Assembly (NCBI GenBank): GCA_036023115.1
Contig: JAYKKT010000061.1
Coordinates: forward strand, 11,467,501-11,531,500
Origin: Brasenia schreberi
Taxonomy: Eukaryota; Streptophyta; Magnoliopsida; Nymphaeales; Cabombaceae
Direction: 5' to 3'
Length of the DNA: 64,000 nucleotides
Below the pieces are notes generated by a model. The model ran no database searches. It was given only the letters and a program-made list of their open reading frames with translations, and had not been told where the DNA came from. Shown one piece after another: positions 30,968 to 41,582 of this stretch (its first letter is position 1; each line of letters starts with the position of its first letter). A program made the position numbers and the translations under genes.

Positions 30968-31467
30968 CTTAGGGATAGCGCTAGCAAGAGTTGCGACAAC
31001 AGATGCCCTTGCTCCCGCGGCGACAACAGCCTTTTACAAAAGCGAACTGTAAGAGAGTCTAAGTTGACACTTAGCACATTGATATCTGCTGCCATTTCAT
31101 TATATATATACGTTAATTTGCATGTATGTATATTCATTTATATGTATATATGCATATGTAACCTTACATCTAGGTTCGGTTCATGTGTGCATACCTGGTG
31201 TATATGGGTCAAAGAAAAAGTATAAATTTCCATCCAAGGTTTCTAAGTACTGTACACACACATAAACACGCACACACGTATATATGTTACGAAAAGCAAT
31301 GGAAGCATACCATGTCCATAGCGCCTAGCAATAGCCATTTTTTGGTCTAAATGCCCCAAAGTGAAGTTCTTATCTCTTAGTGAAGAGATGATACTAGTTC
31401 CTGCAGAGTGAGATGGGTCGCCGGCCATAACTACTTGAATAGAAGAAAATTGGAAGCCGCAGGCCAT
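30968..31467 (-). pseudogene. ENOD93 pseudogene (exons 1 and 2 only)
   Basis: Exon 1 is intact: ATG at 31,428 (MAGDPSHSAGTSIISSL, then LGHLDQKMAIARRYGH) ending at 31,311 with a GTATGC donor, phase 1 as in the intact copies. An upstream in-frame ATG at 31,467, made by a 39-bp duplication, would add 13 residues. An exon 2 remnant at 31,032-30,968 reads AVVAAGARASVVATLASAIP but carries one extra codon, its acceptor AG is degraded, and a TAG follows directly where the donor should be. Exons 3 and 4 (VRMLPWARRN and VVADKTVL blocks) are not found; the RTE element lies there instead. It cannot encode a complete ENOD93 protein. Confidence 0.85.
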
Positions 31468-31500
31468 AACTACTTGAATAGAAGAAAATTGGAAGCCGCA
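31423..31500. repeat. 39-bp perfect tandem duplication across the ENOD93 pseudogene start
   Basis: GGCCATAACTACTTGAATAG at 31,423 recurs at 31,462, and the whole 39-bp unit is identical. Because 39 is divisible by three it duplicates the start codon in frame. Confidence 0.95.
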
Positions 31501-31563
31501 GCTTTGGTAAGGGAGAACAAGGAACCCGGGGTTTGGTCTGTGTTATTACGTGGGAAGAGAGGA

Positions 31564-31571
31564 ATTTTATA
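31564..31571 (-). promoter_or_regulatory. TATA box of the ENOD93 pseudogene
   Basis: TATAAAAT on the minus strand, about 136 bp upstream of the ATG at 31,428 and 97 bp upstream of the duplicated ATG. The intact copies have TATA boxes at similar distances. Confidence 0.6.
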
Positions 31572-33022
31572 GCACTGAAAAGGAACGAGGAAATGCATTC
31601 TATCTGTGGATGCCTAAAGAGAAAAACTAGGTTCCGCATCTAGTTCATTGTTGCCCCTGAATGACGGTAAAACATGCCAGTTGAAACCATTCATGCACGC
31701 GGCAGCAAAGCTTGAATTAGTACCAAAATTTCTAGCTAGGTAGATAAATTTTTACTAGGGACAGTAAGCAAAGTCAAGTTTAAAAAGGTAAACTGTTGAA
31801 AGTGCGACACATGGTGCCGAGGATTTCCAAGAGACTGATATAATGTCAAATGCACAGTAAGTACGTAGGAAATTAAATTTTGAGGCATACTATTTGTATA
31901 ATATCGTGGCTTTTCTTAAGTACATGCATTCACAAAGGGATTTTGCTGAAACAGCATCTTCCACCAATGCGCTAGGTTCTCGTCATTACAAAGGAGCTTT
32001 CCCTAAGTTATAAATTAAACCAACAGTTAAAAATTAGCGATCATCATACTAGACTTGCACGTCATATACCTGGCCTTGCGTTGTATTTTGTTTTCCAATG
32101 TACATGCGTATACCCTGTCTCTTAAGATTGGACGAAAGTTCCTATTTTTTCCGATTATCTCATCTACCAATATCAGTGGCACTCGCAGATAATGTTACCT
32201 TAAGATGCCTGATGGGCTCATCCTAGATGTAGATCATTGCTTCACAATGACCAATTCAATAGAATTGGACTTATTCTTATCTCATTTACCAATCGTCACC
32301 TTTTATCGTGTATCATATTACCAATTCAATAGATGGGATGCAAGTTCCTATTCCTGCAATTCTACACATAGTCCCAATCTAGTTTATACAAAAATTGCAA
32401 ATCCATAATTTACGTAAGGCAATTTTTGAAGTTCTCCTTATGACTGAAATTTAGAAAAGTGGGAAGATACTTTTAGGTGCACAAGAACCAAAGAGTTTAA
32501 AAGAAGAATCGTACCTTGAAAACAAAATGCTGATTTTCCAAGGGCGCGTTTGATGGTATTTTCACGGGTAGCCTACATTTGCGGTGGTGAAGTTTGTGTG
32601 ACCGAGAGAAGCTTTATCTGCGTTCTTAAGGTTTGCATGATTTAATGGTATTCTGACTTGTGATTTAATCTTCAAGTATCTATAGACCAAATCAAAAGTG
32701 AAGCCCCTGGTTTATGTACAGAATGTACAAAGACAGAAGATGTCAATATTGTGTAATCCTTTCACATTGTTACTCTCTCTCTCTCACGCAATGCACGTGG
32801 CAAAACACATCAACATTTAAGCAAGACAATGAGAGAACAAGAGGGTGTTTTTTTTTCCATGACGAAACCTATTATGGACTCATGGAATAGTATTAAAATT
32901 ATCAAATTAAGGCACATATACTATGGGGTCACATAATTTAAAGGCCTTACTTGGGGAAACACACATAATTTTGAGTACATTTTTAGTAATGAGTGTTTGG
33001 GTCGATATTGATCGAGCCATTT
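31572..33022. other. Intergenic, no gene recognised
   Basis: Upstream of the ENOD93 pseudogene. Short frames only. GGGCGCGTTTGATGGTATT near 32,541 resembles the end of some hAT/PIF-type MITEs but I find no matching partner. Confidence 0.45.
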
Positions 33023-33023
33023 G

Positions 33024-33895
33024 CTATTAAAAACAACTTTAGTACTTTATAATACCTTGAAAATCTATTTCAATATCAAATTATTAATATAAATTATTAC
33101 TAAAATAGATATTTGAAAGTAAATTATTAATTAATATTTAAATTAAATTTCTTAATCTAGATTATAATTAAGAAAACTTCATTGAAATGTTTAAAAATAT
33201 ATTTAAAGTTAATTTATGATAATAACCTTACTTGAAATATTACTTAATAATTTATATCAATAAATTTACTTTTATTTAAATATTTAATTATTAGTTTTAA
33301 TCACCTTAATTAGAAATAAACAAGCCAATGTTAGAAAGCATGCAAATGATTTGAGAAATTAATTTATATTAACATATTTAAAATTATTTTTGATGTTAGA
33401 ATTAATTTTCATGCTATTAATATTAATTATCAAATATTGTTTTTATGAACTTAATTTAATTTCCATGTCATTCACATCAACTTAACTTTGATGTCTTTTA
33501 ACTTTATAGTTGTTAGCATCACCGCAATCAACTTAATTCTTATAGCCATCAAAATACAAAACTTACACTCATTTGGATGATTACACAGGTATAGTCACTA
33601 ATTTAAATTAATATTTTAATTAATAATTAAATGTTTAAATAAAATTAAATTTATCAATATAAGACAATAATTAATATGAAAGGTTATTATCATAAATTAA
33701 TTTTAAATATAAGTCATAAGCATTTCAACAAAGTTTTCTTAATCATAATTTATATTTATAAGATTAATTTAAATATAAATTATTAGATTTACTTTAAAAT
33801 GCTAAAATTTTATTTAAATTTTAATTTATTTAAATAATTTTGTATTGAAATAGATTTTCAAGATACTATACGATACTAAATGATTTTTTATTATT
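33024..33895. mobile_element. Large foldback (inverted-repeat) element, about 870 bp
   Basis: The left arm 33,024-33,313 is matched, inverted, by 33,596-33,895. Examples: CTTGAAAATCTATTTCAATA at 33,056 against its complement ending at about 33,865; AATTTATGATAATAACCTT near 33,212 against its complement near 33,690. Arms are roughly 290 bp with scattered mismatches; the loop is about 280 bp. No ORF. Exact ends and target-site duplication not resolved. Confidence 0.8.
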
Positions 33896-34716
33896 CACAT
33901 TATACTAAACTAAAGATTTAGCATCTATGTCAATGTCACATCAACACTGACGTTAGAGATATATGTCACATATGTACGTAGCAATTGTAACAAGTTATTA
34001 TTTTCCACCTACCACGTTAGACGTCATGTTGATGTAGTCAATGGTAGGGTATTAAAGTAATGAATTTTTAAAGTAAAGTCTAGTAAACAAAAATAGATTT
34101 TGATAAATCATAAGATATTGTTGTAAAGTTTTCTCCTAATAACAAAGAGGAGTAAAAACTTAGTTAGATGAATCATAATGTTTATATTTGTATGTGGGGT
34201 TTCTACACATTCAGTTGTAATATTTTGATTCTTAGATGTTCGACAATGGACATAGGGTGGGCTCTTGGGCACCCTAACCATATGTGTAGACGATGGTCAC
34301 CCAATGTTGGTGGTAGGTGTCAAATGACTCGAGTGTCCTCGGTTTTGTTCATATTGTTAGCCTTAGTTATCAAAATATAAATTAGGTGTCTGTATGCAAT
34401 TGTGAATATGTTTGTTTGAATCTTAAAATTATTGATAAATTATGAAATGACTTTTGACATCAATTATGTGGAGTAATTATTATTTCGGGACATGATTGCC
34501 TCTTCAATATAAATGGTTGTATATTATTTACATATTGGTTATGGTTACGAGCCACATTATATAAGAAGAGGAAAGTTAGAAGTTTTAGAAAATATTGTTT
34601 TAGTTTGTAGACAATGTAAATAATAGCACTTCGTAATCTTAAAAAAAATTAGATCCTAAAATGTAAATTCGTTTAGTGCTAAATAATATTGAAAGTTTGG
34701 GGCACTTTAGTCATAT

Positions 34717-35226
34717 TTGAAATTTTCATGGTCCCTTTCCCCGCGACTCTCCCATCCCTTCGTCTCTCATGGATTCCCACGGGGATCTGTTCCTGTAAAC
34801 CACTTAGGTAAACAGAAGTCATTCGAGAGAGAGGGAGAGAGAGGGAGAGAGATGGAAATCCTAGGTACCATGAAGCACCAGATGAAGGAGCTAAGACTAG
34901 TAAAAATGCTAGAGTTGGATCTCGATCTCACCTTTGGAGAGAGAGGGAGAGAGTTCTCTTCCTTCGTCTTTCCTCTGAAAGAGTCCATTCTTTATTCTTC
35001 TCAGGACTGTGTGATGCACCATTGTGCAAGTTTCAGATCGACGAGTTCGAGCAACTCCGTGAAAAACACAATGATCATGAGTGAACGATACCAGAGAGGG
35101 AGAAGGAGGGGGCGATCTCACCAACACCTTAGGGTCTCACATTTGAGAGAAGAAGAGTTGAGGAGAGAGGGTATTAGGGATATATATTCTAAGTATGGAT
35201 TGTGGATCTTCGAGTCATTTACCTGA
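34717..35226 (+). CDS. Unrecognised open reading frame, doubtful
   Basis: A 169-codon frame in a locally GC-richer stretch, starting MKFSWSLSPRLSHPFVSHGF. It contains charged low-complexity blocks (EREGERGREME; GRRRGRS) derived from GAGAGG repeats in the DNA. No domain, signal peptide or membrane segment that I recognise, and no splice evidence. The opposite strand is also open over part of it, so it may simply be a purine-rich non-coding segment. Confidence 0.2.
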   Translation: MKFSWSLSPRLSHPFVSHGFPRGSVPVNHLGKQKSFEREGERGREMEILGTMKHQMKELRLVKMLELDLDLTFGERGREFSSFVFPLKESILYSSQDCVMHHCASFRSTSSSNSVKNTMIMSERYQRGRRRGRSHQHLRVSHLREEELRREGIRDIYSKYGLWIFESFT

Positions 35227-35557
35227 GAGTTTACGGGACCCGATCCTGATAGGTAGATGGGTCCCCCGATTCCACCCATTCGGGATGAGGCCCCTCTGGG
35301 ACCGAAGGGTCCCTCAGCCCATGACCATACATGAGCCCAGTGTTTTCATTACATAAGTCGACTTTCCCATTGCTGATTTCATGAGCTTCCAATTTTGTAA
35401 ATTTTATGCCATCAATTTTAATACATGGTGAAACAGATGTTGTAGAATTTGCTTTCGGCTTTGCTAACCATCCTCCATGCTCATTGTGCTTATATCTCCT
35501 GTTATTGCCTTCAGATTGTTCTTGCGATGTGCCCAATCAGTATTGGGTATTATGCAT

Positions 35558-35560
<3 letters not shown>

Positions 35561-35618
<58 letters not shown>

Positions 35619-35709
35619 CATACATATATATACATATACATACATATATATACATATACATATATATATATACATATATATACATATACATATATATATA
35701 TACATATAC

Positions 35710-35767
<58 letters not shown>
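35561..35767. repeat. Compound (AC)n-(AT)n-(ATACAT)n microsatellite, about 205 bp
   Basis: An (AC)n run at 35,558-35,577 passes into (AT)n, then irregular ATATACATATACAT units, then (AT)n to 35,767. All long open frames here are repeat translations (YIYIYI). Confidence 0.95.
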
Positions 35768-35769
<2 letters not shown>

Positions 35770-36279
35770 CAGCTCATATTTATCAATGTTAGAATTTTCT
35801 TAAAGATTCCAATCCTCATCTTAAACCGTTGAAATCTTTAACGACAAAAATATTTTTTAAAAGCAAAAAGTCAAAAGAGTACTAAATGAATTTAATGCAC
35901 TTAAAGAAAAAACATGGTACTTATTTACTGTTTAAATTTCAATTTAAGATCTTTAATACTTATTTACCACTCTCTCTTTCCCTCTCTCTATATATTATTA
36001 CAAAGCACACTACACTACTTTAACTTTGCTTGAATGTCTCATAGAACATATATAAACACGATCGTTACACGAGCAACTCCTACGGCTGAGGCAACACGTA
36101 ATGAAAAATTGCAACATGTAATTTAGGGATTAGCAAGTTATAAGCAGTGGATGGAACATAAAACAGAGAGTAAGAAAGAGAGAGAAATGAAAAAAGGCAT
36201 GAGTGGCATTACCATTTACTTGACTGTGTAGCATAACGGCACCAGAGAGAACGCACATGTCCACCGAACCCCTCGTATA

Positions 36280-36345
<66 letters not shown>

Positions 36346-37412
36346 TTTTTTACTATTTATACATTATTATTTTGAAAAATATAAAAATTACCGTCCAACA
36401 TTTTGTCTCATTTTCACCATTATCTTTTAAAAAATATAAAATTACCCTCAACATTTTCTCTTTTCTTCGTTCTCATATTCTATTCTCTTTATTTCAAAGA
36501 TATGATATTTGTTCGTTTTGAACCATATATATCATTGAAAAAATTCAAGAAAAAAATTGATTCTTCTTTATTCATTATTTTAAAATTTTATATTTTATTT
36601 TAATAAATATTTTATGATTTTGAATCGAAGAATTACCTGGTTAGATTTTCGAGTCAACACGTAGTAAAATACCTTTCTAAAGAGAATCACAGCATAGTGG
36701 CGTCTCTTTTAATTGAGAGATGTACTTTGGACATTTCTCATTTGAAAGAGATGACCCCGGGCTGAGCCACAAAACGGACAACGCGATTTCTCGACAGAAG
36801 AGATGTGCATATGCCATGTGCCACGTCTCTAGCGTAGGAGAAAAGGCGACACATGAAGATGCCATATAAGTGTCTTTCATAAAAAAAACAATATTTGTCG
36901 TTGAGATTTCGACTAAATCAAAACCGATAACTAGAAAAAACTAAATAAACAAAGTACGGGTCGAATAGATAAAACCTTTTTCAAATCAATTTATTTTTTC
37001 TTTCGTTGTAAATTTGAAGCACTGCTTCACTGCAAGTTATTCGTCCGAATATGCCATGTCCGACCACGAATAAACAATGAAAGGCCATGAAGAACGTGGC
37101 CGGTGCTTTAGAAGGGGAAAAAGAGAGTGTTGACACGATTCCTAGGATATCATAATAAAATTTCAATTTTATCAGGTTCAATTTTCAAATGTCGTGAACA
37201 AGAGGTGTGCATTGTGCACATACCAATTTGAATGTACCCGTATCAATTCTCTCTCTCTCTCTCTCTCTATACATATATATACATATAAAGAGAGAGATCC
37301 ATGAATATAGGGCTATTTGATTAACTATGAAGCTCAAAAGCAGTACAAATACACATTAGACACAATTTACATTGATAGAGTCCATGATCCTATTTGTTTT
37401 ACTTTTAATTTC
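35768..37412. other. Non-coding region downstream of ENOD93 copy 2
   Basis: Contains an (AT)n array at 36,283-36,343, a T-rich stretch 36,400-36,610 and a (TC)n run at 37,246-37,268. Near 36,700-36,860 the text AAGAGAT/AAAGAGATG recurs but I see no coding exon. Confidence 0.5.
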
Positions 37413-37862
37413 TCATGCTTGGACTTGTTTGAAGGAGTTCTTGCGCGCGGTAGCCAAGACAGTCTTGTCAGCGACGACGAAGAATGCAGAACCACCCACT
37501 GCAATTAATAATAACGGAGTTATTAAACAATGAAAACTTGGGCACCAGGTTTTGGGGACTTAGATATTCTAAATATTAAAAGAATAAATAAACTAAATTT
37601 ACTTTAATTTCGAAAATGTGAACTAGGAAGAATTTCAGTCTCAAGGGAAACCAAAAGCTTGTTTTAGAACAAAACCATACGTCACCAATCCGAGGCTTAT
37701 AAAAGTGGAGTCGGTAAAAAGAAGGGGAGAAAAACTTTACCTAATGAGACAATAAGTGCTTGTGCAGTGGGATTCAGGTTGCGCCTTGCCCATGGTAACA
37801 TTCTCACACTTGCCAGCTGCATCGTTCATCCGAATAGAATTAGGGTTGATAGGTAAGAAAAG

Positions 37863-37917
<55 letters not shown>

Positions 37918-38301
37918 AGTAGGCACCGCACTGGCAATGGTTGCGACAACCGCTGCCCTTGCTCCGGCAATTACTCCCTCTTCACATCCAAACCAAATCA
38001 TAGATATCAGTCAATGAAATGAAACTCGTTATAAAAAAGGAAATGACGTACTAAAACGATGTGGTTTAGGTACGTATCCCTTCGTGTTAAATTTACTAAA
38101 AGAACAAAGAAAAATAGAAGCAATGTTTCACACACACACATACGCGCGCGCGCGCGCACACGCACACAGAGAGAGAGAGTGAGATGTACCATGACCGCAG
38201 CGCCTTGCCATAGACAACTTTTGATCAAGATGAGCTATACTGTTTGTCTCCAGTGGAGAAGAAACCATGTTCCGAGCAGAGGAAGAAGACTGAGCCGCCA
38301 T
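37413..38301 (-). CDS. ENOD93: Early nodulin-93-like protein, intact (four exons)
   Basis: Minus-strand exons 38301-38190, 37979-37918, 37816-37741 and 37498-37413 (intron phases 1, 0, 1, all GT-AG) give 111 residues. The start MAAQSSSSARNMVSSPLETN is followed by the family core HLDQKLSMARRCGHEGV, an Ala-rich hydrophobic segment (residues about 40-58), the invariant VRMLPWARRNLNPTAQALI, and a second hydrophobic segment followed by VVADKTVLATARKNSF. Length and motif order match ENOD93 (Pfam ENOD93). Legume members are induced early in nodulation; in non-legumes the family is linked to nitrogen response and, in recent work that I recall, to mitochondrial respiration. Two predicted membrane segments fit an organelle inner-membrane protein. 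Intron 1 has a Z-DNA-prone tract and intron 2 a long (GA)n array. Confidence 0.93.
37865..37913. repeat. (GA)n array in intron 2 of ENOD93 copy 2
   Basis: About 48 bp of pure GA, directly abutting the exon 2 donor (exon ends at 37,918). On the transcribed strand it is a (CU)n polypyrimidine stretch right after the 5' splice site. Confidence 0.95.
38129..38168. repeat. 40-bp alternating purine-pyrimidine tract (CA/CG)
   Basis: (CA)n, TA, (CG)n, (CA)n in unbroken Y-R alternation, the sequence class that most readily forms Z-DNA. It lies in intron 1 of ENOD93 copy 2, about 20 bp from the donor. The pseudogene has a related CA-rich tract (31,254-31,279) near its own intron 1 donor. Confidence 0.9.
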
Positions 38302-38430
38302 TGTCTAGATTCAAGAAAGGTTGAACTGATGAAGGAAGGAGATGGAAACAGACGACATTGTGTATGAAGATCAAGACCGGAGGGATCGTCAATCGTGTTG
38401 TGTGGATGAATGGGAAGCAACGGGTGCAAA

Positions 38431-38436
38431 TTTATA
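38431..38436 (-). promoter_or_regulatory. TATA box of ENOD93 copy 2
   Basis: CTATAAATTTG on the minus strand, about 130 bp upstream of the ATG at 38,301. Confidence 0.65.
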
Positions 38437-38711
38437 GTGCGGAGGAGTAATGGCTGTGATTCTGGGGGCAGGTGGTGAAAGAAACACGAAGCCAATGGTT
38501 TTGCTTTTCCGTCCTGCTGGTAATGAGTTCCGGTGGTCAGGGAAATATCTAACTTTAATTTCCTATTTAATTAAATAATTACGAACAAAAAAGGGTCTAG
38601 ACAGCTTTTACTGTTCCCATACCACTATGGCACTACCCCGATTTCTTTTATTATCTGAAATGATCAATTTCGAAAAAAGAAAAAAAATAGTACCCATAGT
38701 TTTAGAGAGTG

Positions 38712-38779
<68 letters not shown>

Positions 38780-39699
38780 CAGCGTACCAACATTGCGGAG
38801 GATGCTGACTAATTTGTCATTTGGTTCTAAGGTGCGCCCCATGATGCTGACTCTTTCGGCCCACTTTAGTAGACAACCGTTTTATAGTACTACATTTTCT
38901 TTTCAGCCCCAAGCTTTTACTGCTATTTCATATGAGGTCCTTCAGTAGTTCTCCTCCAACGTTGTAAATCGTTTTTTTATGGTCAAACTAGGCTTCTTAA
39001 GTATATAGGACACGACACGTAAACGGACACGAATGCAACCCAAAACTCAGCCCGTGCTCAGTTTAGTCTGCTCTTTATGCGCGTCCTCTAAAATATAGGA
39101 AGAACAGGTTGGACGAGATATACACCTAATAGATAGTTGAGGATCGTTCTGGCGTACCATCCTTCAAAGTTTATAACAGAGAGTCAGATGAAGCAACAAC
39201 TCTGCTGTCATGGCAGCTAAATGGTAATTAATTAATTATATATATTTCACTATTGATACACACACATCTCTTTTATTATCCATGTACCTCTTTTTGAACT
39301 TCCAAAAGTATCCCTGCTCATTTTGATATTTACCAAACTACTTTTCGTAAGAAAATATCAGCTTCTTCTCTCTCCTCTTATACGAACCAGAAACTGCTCC
39401 CATTTTCACCCATTTCTTAGTCCATCCATTGCACCTCGGTCCATTTCAGCTAAATATTATTATTTGATCTACGTTCATTTTAAGCAAATGAATCTATCGA
39501 AAAAGAAAGAAAAAGAAGAAATAAAAAGAAATAAGAAGAAAAAGAGAGGAAATAAGAGAGGATAAGAATGGTTGATTCAAAGAGGTATTCGCCGATATAT
39601 CGAGATATATTGTTGATTTGGTTTTGGTTTATAATTTTTTAGTTATTTTAATAGATTTTTTTACCAATTTCTTGTTACAAAACCTATTCGGTTTTCGAT
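38437..39699. other. Intergenic with (AT)n-(GA)n microsatellite
   Basis: The array 38,714-38,779 is about 40 bp of AT followed by about 26 bp of GA. 39,480-39,560 is an A/G-rich low-complexity stretch. No gene recognised. Confidence 0.6.
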
Positions 39700-39892
39700 T
39701 CGAGACGCGTCCCAAGCACGTCAACCCTACGCGAGACATGACTGAGGCAAATGTCTCTCTTGGCGAGAGACGGGACATGGATGCATATCTCATGTAGAGA
39801 TATTCGCATCCCAAACACGTCTCTCTTGTAGAGAGACCCACGTCCAGGAGCGTCTCTCGTGTAGAGAGACCCACACCCAAGCACATCTCTTT
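39700..39892. repeat. 33-bp tandem array whose units each form a hairpin
   Basis: Four perfect 7-bp stem hairpins occur at 39,753-39,771, 39,785-39,803, 39,819-39,837 and 39,852-39,870, spaced 32, 34 and 33 bp. Three have stem GTCTCTC/GAGAGAC; one is ATATCTC/GAGATAT, where both stem arms have changed together. Between hairpins runs a related spacer with ACCCACGTCC or CCCAAACACG. Diverged half-units extend to about 39,700. In translation it reads as 11-residue repeats (GLSTRET on the minus strand) in two frames. Confidence 0.85.
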
Positions 39893-41106
39893 TTTTTCAA
39901 TGTGGTTATCTAATTTTTCTTCTTTGCTATGCATACACAGTTCATAGGATATGACTAAAAGGTTGTAGTGTCACTACTTCATGTAAGAGATGCAATATCC
40001 TATCATATGAAGGATACTTCTGCAGACGACAATGACGAGAAGAAGACAATGCCACAAAGTTGGTTCTTCACATTATGAGGAGGATACATGAATTTTGGAG
40101 AGTGAGATTGATAATGTAGAGTAAGGATAAGGAATCTCCTCATATTCACATATTACTCCCTAGCTTTGAAGGTCACATTGCTTATAAGATTTAATAGGAA
40201 TAGGTAATTTCTAACTTTAGTAGAATTTTTATATTCAATATCAATGCTCACTATTCTAATTGACTATGTAAATGCATATTTGTAAATAATACAAAAGTGG
40301 TAACAACACACATAAGATATATCGTTGGCAAAGCATAGTCAGTTAAAAGAACGAATGTCAGGTCCAATAATTGGGTTGAGATTTCATATATGAGTGGGTT
40401 GATTGGACAAGTAAATTTGCTATATGAAGTGATAAATCATGTGTTGTTAACTATTTCTATCGGCCGTTAGTAACAAGATACAAATAAATTCCACATGCTA
40501 TGGGTTGAGATAACTAGCACACTTTACGATTTTCTCGAGATACAAAAATATATTTTGCATGATATCTTGGGATAAGTATCCATAAAGTAGTACTAGAGAC
40601 TAATTTTGAAACCATTAAGTTTGAAGTGCTTCCAACTATTTTTTCAAAAAAAAGAGTTAGTAATAGAATAAAGTTTTATTATATTTATTGTATCAGCTAG
40701 CTTGTATATCATATTAGGATAAATATAGAGATAAAGTGCTAATAATGATCATGTATTTATTGGAATGATTGATAATTATGCTTAAGATGCAGTAACATTA
40801 ACCTATTTATACAAACTATGAAAGATATCCCAAATACAAGTACAATAACTTAGTGGATATACTTTTTGCTATAAGTAAGAACTTATACTATTGTTTCTTA
40901 CTAAAAGATCTTCCATATAGTCATTTTACTTTGTTTAACAAGTTATATGTTTTAATTGTATGCATGAATTTATAAGTATTTCACAACTTTTAGAATTAGA
41001 TGCGACCATAATGGTAGAATGGAGAACCATGAGTAGGCCAATGAATGAGAAATGTCTTTCAGAGGTAATCTCCTATTGATCAGCTTACTAAGCACCATAA
41101 GCAATT
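39893..41106. other. Intergenic, AT-rich, no gene recognised
   Basis: No open frame of note on either strand and no recognisable retroelement protein. Confidence 0.55.
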
Positions 41107-41118
41107 GGATTTGATGAT

Positions 41119-41277
41119 ACAAACAACAACAACAACAACAACTAAGCCTTTTCCCATACTAGACGGGGTCGGCTACATGGATTCTTTGTTTCCACAGATC
41201 CCTATCGTGTGCCATGTTAGCAGTTAACTCCCAATAAACTAGATCATTCTTTATTGTTTCTTTCCAACACTTTTGTG
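41119..41277 (-). mobile_element. Very short 5'-truncated RTE LINE insertion
   Basis: Only the last ~155 bp of the element: (CAA)n run, then the complement of the CTAGTATGGGAAAAGGC 3' UTR and the codons for KCWKETIKNDLVYWELTA. It is almost identical to the long copy at 27.9 kb. A 12-bp duplication GGATTTGATGAT flanks it (41,107-41,118 and 41,278-41,289). Confidence 0.9.
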
Positions 41278-41370
41278 GGATTTGATGATGACAAAACAAA
41301 TATTTTTTTAAATGACAATGATGTTCAACTAGAACAAGTACCATAAGCAACTTGACTATTCATTCACTAT

Positions 41371-41582
41371 GTAGATGACCTTATATGACGGATCATGTAG
41401 ATTGATCGTTATCAAGGTATCTCAATTGTACCGATAAGGTTCTCCATTGCAAAGAGATATACAAAATCCCATGTATATAGATGACCTTATGTTCCATATC
41501 ATGTAGTTTGATCAATATCAAGGTATTTCAATTGTACCGATAAGGTTCTCCATTGCAAAGAGATATACAAAACCCCATATGA
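41371..41582. repeat. Tandem duplication of about 106 bp (two units)
   Basis: TAGATGACCTTAT near 41,372 recurs near 41,478 and both units contain CAATTGTACCGATAAGG followed by TTCTCCATTGCAAAGAGA. A few mismatches in the first half. No coding content. Confidence 0.88.

Noticed and set aside
35406..35832. Open frames of 127 and 128 codons rich in Tyr-Ile
   Set aside because: They are translations of the compound (AT)n/(ATACAT)n microsatellite, open in several frames at once.
39700..39892. CRISPR-like array (regular hairpin repeats with spacers)
   Set aside because: The window is plant nuclear DNA, the spacers are related to each other rather than unique, and there are no cas genes. It is a tandem repeat.
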